The position numbers and the translations under genes were made by a program. The notes beneath the pieces are model-generated. The model saw only the letters and a list, made by a program, of their open reading frames with translations, did not search any database and was not told the DNA's origin. 7,838 nt of DNA from Minisyncoccota bacterium (GTDB lineage Bacteria > Patescibacteriota > Minisyncoccia > Phycocordibacterales > UBA2100): assembly GCA_018061585.1 (NCBI GenBank), contig JAGOTU010000039.1:1-7838 (forward strand), in the 5' to 3' direction. Below are positions 3,564-7,838 of the stretch, piece after piece; position 1 is the stretch's first letter; each line of letters starts with the position of its first letter.

Positions 3564-4337
3564 ATGTCATGGGCCTCCAGACGACGGGCTAGCTACGGAT
3601 TCGGTGTATTCCTATTTTTCCTTATAACGGTCGGTGGGCCGATCGCATACTGGTATATCACCATCCCACCTACCTGTACCGACGGTAAGCAGAACCAGGG
3701 GGAGACCTCGCCGGACCACGGTGGTCCATGCGCACTACTCGACGAGCAGACGCTCTCGCCGGCGCCTATCCTGTGGGCCCGCAGTTTTCCGGTCCGCGAC
3801 GGTTCGTTCAATTCGGTAGCATACATTCAGAACTCCAACGAAGAGGCAGGTGTGAAGCGTGTTTCGTATCGCTTCGCCCTCTACGATACGGATAACGTGC
3901 TGGTTGCGGAGCGCGAAGGCGCAACATTCATCATGCCGGGATCTGTTACGCCAGTGTTCGAAAGCGGTATAGAAACCGGCAACCGTGTCGCGGTGCGTAC
4001 GTATTTCATATTCACCGAGGATACTGTGTGGGAACGTCTCACGGACCGCTCTCGGATAGTGCAGGTCAATGACAAGCGCATCGTTGATACCGGTGTGGCA
4101 CCCCGCATTACCGCGACCGCTTTCAATTCATCAGTGCTGGATATGACCGACGTGCTTTTGATCGCAACCGTGTTTGATCAGGCGGGGAACGCTTTCGCTT
4201 CGTCGCAGACGAAAATTCCGAAACTTCGTGCGGGCGAGAAGCAGGACATTACCTTTACCTGGCCGGATCCGTTCACGGTCGGCGTCGGCCGTATCGACAT
4301 CATCCCTCTTGTGGAACCCGGTGCGCCAGAGGAGTAA
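3564..4337 (+). CDS. Membrane-anchored surface protein with tandem FxLYD-like domains
   Basis: The product has 257 residues. A basic N-terminus (RRR) precedes a single hydrophobic helix at about 12-32, so most of the protein faces outward. Just outside the membrane is a short Cys motif, C38-TDG-x-QNQGE ... GGPC56, of the CxDGxxNxxExxxDCGGxC type that I know from many Parcubacteria surface proteins. Here the middle Cys is His52, leaving two cysteines. Two similar beta-sandwich-like segments follow (about 75-165 and 175-250), each with the pattern of an FxLYD domain (FALYDTDN near 104-111, TVFDQAGN near 202-209). The stop is 3 bases before the rodA start, so the two form an operon. The linkage suggests a role at the cell wall during elongation, which is inference. 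Start: first ATG; another in-frame choice is not apparent. Confidence 0.85.
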   Translation: MSWASRRRASYGFGVFLFFLITVGGPIAYWYITIPPTCTDGKQNQGETSPDHGGPCALLDEQTLSPAPILWARSFPVRDGSFNSVAYIQNSNEEAGVKRVSYRFALYDTDNVLVAEREGATFIMPGSVTPVFESGIETGNRVAVRTYFIFTEDTVWERLTDRSRIVQVNDKRIVDTGVAPRITATAFNSSVLDMTDVLLIATVFDQAGNAFASSQTKIPKLRAGEKQDITFTWPDPFTVGVGRIDIIPLVEPGAPEE

Positions 4338-4340
4338 CGT

Positions 4341-5492
4341 ATGGTCTCGGCACTTAGAAAAGCAGAGGCGCGTGTTCGCTCCTTTGCGCATATCGACTGG
4401 TACATCCTCCTGAGCGCACTCGCGATATCGCTGCTCGGACTCGTCACGATGCGCTCTTTCAGTTCTTCTGCGGCGTTCTTCGAGCAGCAATCAATATGGA
4501 TCGGCGTTTCGCTCATCGGGTTCCTGATAGCGAGCATGATCGACTACAGCTTTTTGCGCCGGACGCCTATCGTCGTCGGACTCTTTGTTGTGATTTGTGC
4601 GATGCTCGCGCTCATCTACGCCTTTGGGACGATAGTCTATGGTTCGCAGAACCGATTCGACCTGGGCATATTTGCCATACAGCCATCAGATCCTGCCAAG
4701 CTCATTCTCATCATTGTTCTCGCCAAATATTTCCACCGACGCCATATCGAGATCAAACACTTCCGTCACATTCTTGTCTCCGGCGCGTATGCATTCTTGC
4801 TGTTCGCGCTCGTGTTCTTTCAGCCGGATCTCGGGAGTGGCATCATTATTTGTTCGATCTGGTTCGGTATGGTGCTTGTGGCAGGCATTTCGTGGAAGCA
4901 CCTTGCAGTACTCCTTGTCTCCGGGATTGTAGTGTTCGCGGCGCTCTGGTCGTTTGGACTGCAACCCTATCAAAAAGCTCGAATCCTCACATTCCTGCAT
5001 CCGCTCGCCGATATTCAGAACACCGGTTACAATGCGTACCAGTCAACGGTTGCCGTGGGTTCGGGACAAACGACCGGCAAGGGGATCGGATACGGGACAC
5101 AGTCTAAACTACAGTTCCTGCCCGAATACGAGACCGACTTTATTTTTGCCGCCTATGCTGAAGAATGGGGATTCGTGGGCGTTATCATATTGCTCGGACT
5201 GTTCGGAGTACTCATCCTGCGTATTCTTGCCGTTGCGGTTCACGGTGCGAATAATTTTGATTCGCTGCTTGCCGCGGGCATCGCCATCTACTTCTTGTCG
5301 CAATTCATTGTGCATGTGGGCATGAACATGGCGCTGCTTCCAATTACGGGCACAACACTCCCGTTCATGAGCTACGGCGGCTCGCACCTACTTACCGAGT
5401 ACCTGACACTCGGAGTCCTGATGGGGCTCCGGAGATATGCGCGACCGTCGATTCAGGCCAGAGATGAGACAGAGCTCGTGGGTGCAATGTAG
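4341..5492 (+). CDS. rodA: RodA-type SEDS peptidoglycan glycosyltransferase
   Basis: The 383-residue polytopic membrane protein has about ten hydrophobic segments, the usual length and layout for SEDS proteins. These polymerise lipid II into glycan strands together with a class B penicillin-binding protein. Family motifs in order: GSQNRFDLG (101-109) and QPSDPAK (114-120); FQPDLGSG (160-167); NTGYNAYQS (227-235); GTQSKLQFLPEYETDFIFA (252-270) with the expected catalytic Asp266; EEWGFVG (274-280); and LPITGTTLPFMSYGGS (333-348). The GTQSxLxFLPE form favours RodA over FtsW. Two positions look unusual: the Arg-Trp pair of the GAxRW motif is Asn104-Arg105, and the QPSE glutamate is Asp117. GAGGAG lies 6 bases before the ATG. 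The gene is the second of a two-gene operon. No partner penicillin-binding protein is in the window. Confidence 0.92.
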   Translation: MVSALRKAEARVRSFAHIDWYILLSALAISLLGLVTMRSFSSSAAFFEQQSIWIGVSLIGFLIASMIDYSFLRRTPIVVGLFVVICAMLALIYAFGTIVYGSQNRFDLGIFAIQPSDPAKLILIIVLAKYFHRRHIEIKHFRHILVSGAYAFLLFALVFFQPDLGSGIIICSIWFGMVLVAGISWKHLAVLLVSGIVVFAALWSFGLQPYQKARILTFLHPLADIQNTGYNAYQSTVAVGSGQTTGKGIGYGTQSKLQFLPEYETDFIFAAYAEEWGFVGVIILLGLFGVLILRILAVAVHGANNFDSLLAAGIAIYFLSQFIVHVGMNMALLPITGTTLPFMSYGGSHLLTEYLTLGVLMGLRRYARPSIQARDETELVGAM

Positions 5493-5510
5493 TTTGTATT
5501 TAAAGCCTCT

Positions 5511-6641
5511 CTAGCTTTGGTAGAGCTCGAGTGTTTTTGACACCATTTCCGGTAACGGGAAATGGTTCTCAGCGGCAGAGGAATTGCGCGATAGTTCGGC
5601 GATGCCTTCTATTGCATCGGCAAGCGCAAGCGAATTATGCGGGGGAACGAGCGTGGTCCTGCCGAGCGCGTCCGCGAATTCCTGATCGATAACCGACGTG
5701 GCGACGATCTGCAGCCCGGCCAAGGACGCCTCGATCAAAACATACGGCATCCCTTCCTTGATAGAAGGAAGTAGGTATACATCGAATCCCGACAAATAGC
5801 GGGCTGCGTCCGGAATGAACCCGGGAAAAAATACACGATCAGCCACGCCATGTTCGTGAGCGAGCGTTGTCAGCGTGTCGCGATCTTCGCCGTCGCTCGC
5901 GATCACATATATGCAATCGAGCCCCCGGCGCGTCAGTTCTGCAACGGCTTCGATTCCGTACCGCAGACCCTTGTTCTTTGTGAGTTCTGCGATCGATACG
6001 ATACGGACAGTTTTCTGCGTGATCATCGGAGCCGGGAGCTGCCCGAACATCTCCCTGAACCCTTCTTGTGGTGCGGCGAGATTTAGATTCTCGCGACCGA
6101 GCGGAATGCGGATGATCTTCTTACGCACCCACGGCATGCGCGATCCGATATGCTCATCTTGTCTTGAAACGACGATTACGTGTGTGGAGAGCAGACCGGT
6201 GAACCAGCTTATCAGGAACAGGACCACTTGCGAGAAGATATCGCGACTCTCTTTGAACGGCCATCCGTGTGCCGTAAAAACGATCGTTTTCACACCATTC
6301 AATCTGCCGGCGAGCGCGCCAAGTGCCGCTGCCTTCGAACTGTTGATGTGGAGTATGTCGGGGGTTGCGTCCCGGATCGCGTCCCGGATCTCGCGGTAGC
6401 TTTTGATATCTGCGAGCAGAGAAATATTGCGTGTGAGCGAGGGGATTTCGAGTGTCGGGATACCCTGGGTCTCCAGCATGTCGGCCAAACGCCCCCGGAC
6501 GCCAAAAGCGACGCCGGCCTCATACTCGTGGTGTGGGAGATTGCTGGCAAGATCGTACACGTAGCGCTGCGCCCCCCCAAAGGTCGCCTTTGTTATCAAG
6601 AACAACACCTTTTTTCGTTGTGTCACGCTTTCTTGATTCAT
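5511..6641 (-). CDS. GT4-type glycosyltransferase
   Basis: The 376 residues match the GT-B fold of GT4 retaining glycosyltransferases. The N-terminal Rossmann domain begins KKVLFLITKATFGGAQRYV (10-28), with the Gly-Gly loop that contacts acceptor and donor, and has HINSSKAAALGALAG (98-112) and FTAHGWPF (122-129). The C-terminal domain starts at about VRIVSIAELTKNKGL (212-226) and contains the EX7E motif E296-GMPYVLI-E304, which binds the nucleotide sugar. A hydrophobic patch (138-158) may seat it on the inner membrane face. Such enzymes add a sugar to a lipid-linked or surface glycan; donor and acceptor cannot be read from sequence. It diverges from the sugar-phosphate transferase gene across 35 bases, which fits a shared glycan pathway. 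Start: ATG at 6641; no clear Shine-Dalgarno sequence, so a very short leader is likely. The 3' end converges on rodA, with only a weak hairpin between them. Confidence 0.9.
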   Translation of the reverse strand: MNQESVTQRKKVLFLITKATFGGAQRYVYDLASNLPHHEYEAGVAFGVRGRLADMLETQGIPTLEIPSLTRNISLLADIKSYREIRDAIRDATPDILHINSSKAAALGALAGRLNGVKTIVFTAHGWPFKESRDIFSQVVLFLISWFTGLLSTHVIVVSRQDEHIGSRMPWVRKKIIRIPLGRENLNLAAPQEGFREMFGQLPAPMITQKTVRIVSIAELTKNKGLRYGIEAVAELTRRGLDCIYVIASDGEDRDTLTTLAHEHGVADRVFFPGFIPDAARYLSGFDVYLLPSIKEGMPYVLIEASLAGLQIVATSVIDQEFADALGRTTLVPPHNSLALADAIEGIAELSRNSSAAENHFPLPEMVSKTLELYQS

Positions 6642-6676
6642 CCTATCTACAATGCCATGATACGCGGACCTAGGCT
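6642..6676. promoter_or_regulatory. Compact divergent promoter region
   Basis: Only 35 bases separate the two starts, so the promoters must overlap or reach into the opposite gene. For the minus strand TATCAT (6662-6657, five of six -10 matches) would start transcription about 9 bases before the ATG at 6641. For the plus strand TTGATT (6633-6638) and CATGAT (6656-6661) are 17 bases apart, starting about 8 bases before the ATG at 6677; TACAAT (6648-6653) is another -10 candidate. The two best -10 boxes occupy the same bases, so polymerase could serve only one direction at a time. Confidence 0.4.
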
Positions 6677-7838
6677 ATGACACTTATACCGAAAAGGGAG
6701 TACATCCTGCTCTTGGTGGGCGACATCGTAGTGTTCACCGTATCCCTTTGGATTACGCTCGCGCTCCGCTATCTAGAGGTGCCATCCCGGGACCTTTTTC
6801 TGCTGCACCTCGTGCCGTTCACATTCCTTTTTGCCGCTTGGATCGTCGTCTTTTTCGTAGCAGGATTGTACGGTCGTCATACGCGCCTTTTCCGTAGCCG
6901 GTTGCCTGCGACCATTTTGTATACACAGACGATCAATGTGGCACTTGCGTCACTCTTCTTTTCCATGATCCCGTTCTTCGGTCTCGCGCCGAAAACGATC
7001 CTGGTGTTGTATCTGGTCGTTTCATTCGTACTCGTATTCGTGTGGCGCGTTCTCATGTTCGCACATATGCCGCGCTCCAAGAAACTCCGCGGAGTACTTA
7101 TCGCCTCGGGTCATGATGCGCATGCGCTTGCAGAGGAAGTGAAGAACGATCCGCATGTCGCTTTCACCTTCGACTACATGGTCGATACATCCGTTGCACC
7201 TTCGCATGAGGTGATCCAGCGAACGGTCCGTGTGGCTTCCGAGGAAGACGTCACATTCCTTGTGGTCGACCTCTCTGATGCGGCGGTTTCAGCGGCGTTG
7301 CCGATTATCTACGATGCGGCTTTTCACAAACGCCGATTCGCTCTGATCGATGCAGCAGAACTCTATGAAGAGATGTTCGATCGAGTGCCGCTCACGCTCG
7401 TGAAATACGAATGGGTGCTCCGCAGCGCGGCGACGTCTCGGCTCTACGATGCGCTGAAGCGGGTTATTGATATCATCGGTGCCTCAGCGCTTGGTCTCGT
7501 GTCGCTCCTGTTCTATCCGTTCGTTGCGCTCGCCATCAAGCTCGATGACGGCGGGGTGATCTTCATCACTCAGGAGCGAGTCGGGCGGTTCCAGAGACCC
7601 GTGAAGATCGCCAAATTCCGAAGCATGAGCGGCAATGATTCGGGTGTGTATGGTGAGGGGGGTAAGACCCGACTGGAGATAACGCGTGTGGGTCGATGGC
7701 TGCGGGTGCTTCGTATCGACGAGCTGCCTCAGCTGTGGAATGTGATCAAGGGAGACCTTTCGCTCGTCGGGCCGCGGCCGGAACTACCCGCGCTTGCCGC
7801 TCAGTACAGCGCGCGTATTCCGTACTACAATGCCCGCT
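6677..7838 (+). CDS. Polyprenyl-phosphate sugar-1-phosphate transferase (partial)
   Basis: The reading frame is open from ATG at 6677 to the window edge (387 codons seen); the C-terminus is missing. It has the layout of large WbaP/CpsE-like transferases: about four hydrophobic helices (8-30, 42-64, 84-102, 106-128), a CoA-binding-like Rossmann domain (about 138-235), a membrane hairpin (264-288) and the catalytic domain. Catalytic-domain motifs are KRVIDIIGA (261-269), QERVGR (299-304), KIAKFRSM (310-317) and RIDELPQLWNVIKGDLSLVG (346-365). Asp348-Glu349 is the expected catalytic pair, and PRPE follows. The usual GGPVFF is GGVIFI here. Such enzymes move a sugar-1-phosphate from a nucleotide sugar onto undecaprenyl phosphate at the inner membrane, the first step of surface glycan synthesis. 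An in-frame TAG two codons upstream fixes the start. There is no clear ribosome-binding site. Confidence 0.92.
   Translation, partial: MTLIPKREYILLLVGDIVVFTVSLWITLALRYLEVPSRDLFLLHLVPFTFLFAAWIVVFFVAGLYGRHTRLFRSRLPATILYTQTINVALASLFFSMIPFFGLAPKTILVLYLVVSFVLVFVWRVLMFAHMPRSKKLRGVLIASGHDAHALAEEVKNDPHVAFTFDYMVDTSVAPSHEVIQRTVRVASEEDVTFLVVDLSDAAVSAALPIIYDAAFHKRRFALIDAAELYEEMFDRVPLTLVKYEWVLRSAATSRLYDALKRVIDIIGASALGLVSLLFYPFVALAIKLDDGGVIFITQERVGRFQRPVKIAKFRSMSGNDSGVYGEGGKTRLEITRVGRWLRVLRIDELPQLWNVIKGDLSLVGPRPELPALAAQYSARIPYYNAR

Noticed and set aside
4496..5107. Long open frame of 203 codons in another plus-strand frame within rodA
   Set aside because: The rodA frame carries all SEDS motifs; the other frame yields a His/Arg/Cys-rich sequence with no family features.
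5493..5510. Terminator between rodA and the glycosyltransferase
   Set aside because: Only a 5-pair aaagc/gcttt stem is visible, lacking a GC core and a proper T-tract, so it was not listed as a terminator.
6180..6680. Plus-strand open frame opposite the glycosyltransferase
   Set aside because: The minus-strand frame has GT4 motifs throughout, so the antisense frame is a by-product of codon usage.

Overview
The window reads as a chromosomal segment of a Candidate Phyla Radiation bacterium, most likely a Parcubacteria/Paceibacteria-type lineage. This is inference from gene content, not from an rRNA placement. The supporting points are many very small unrecognised genes, a one-helix surface protein with a CxDGxxNxxE...GGxC motif lying directly upstream of a RodA-type SEDS gene, and the divergent 23S and 5S sequences. 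TGA is used as a normal stop by several genes, so the TGA=Gly code of Gracilibacteria and SR1 can be excluded.

Layout, left to right. (1) 1-384: the end of an rRNA operon, with the 3' tail of 23S, a spacer, a complete 5S with a processing stem, and a strong perfect-stem terminator. (2) 385-766: about 380 bases without a gene, packed with short hairpins that mostly have 3-base loops, plus repeated motifs. (3) 767-1807, plus strand: an AT-richer three-helix membrane protein, a probable 47-residue ORF, and an 81-residue coiled-coil protein, closed by a bidirectional terminator. (4) 1847-3413, minus strand: five small unrecognised genes. The first four overlap end to start (8, 4 and 8 bases); the fifth follows a hairpin and may have its own promoter. 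(5) 3564-5492, plus strand: a two-gene envelope operon of a surface protein with tandem FxLYD-like folds and rodA. (6) 5511-7838: a divergent pair separated by 35 bases, a GT4 glycosyltransferase on the minus strand and a polyprenyl-phosphate sugar-1-phosphate transferase on the plus strand. The latter is cut by the window edge and probably opens a surface-glycan locus.

The envelope genes fit together. The K-type transferase would load a sugar onto the lipid carrier, the GT4 enzyme would extend it, and RodA polymerises lipid II in cell elongation. Start signals fall into two classes. Genes inside operons carry an AGGAGG-like site whose end lies about 5 bases from the start codon. Three genes that appear to be first in their transcripts have no such site and a -10 box 6-8 bases before the ATG, as expected for leaderless mRNAs.

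No integrase, transposase, CRISPR array, tRNA gene or recognised defence gene was found. The parts most likely to be new are the triloop hairpin field beside the rRNA operon and the cluster of overlapping small genes.
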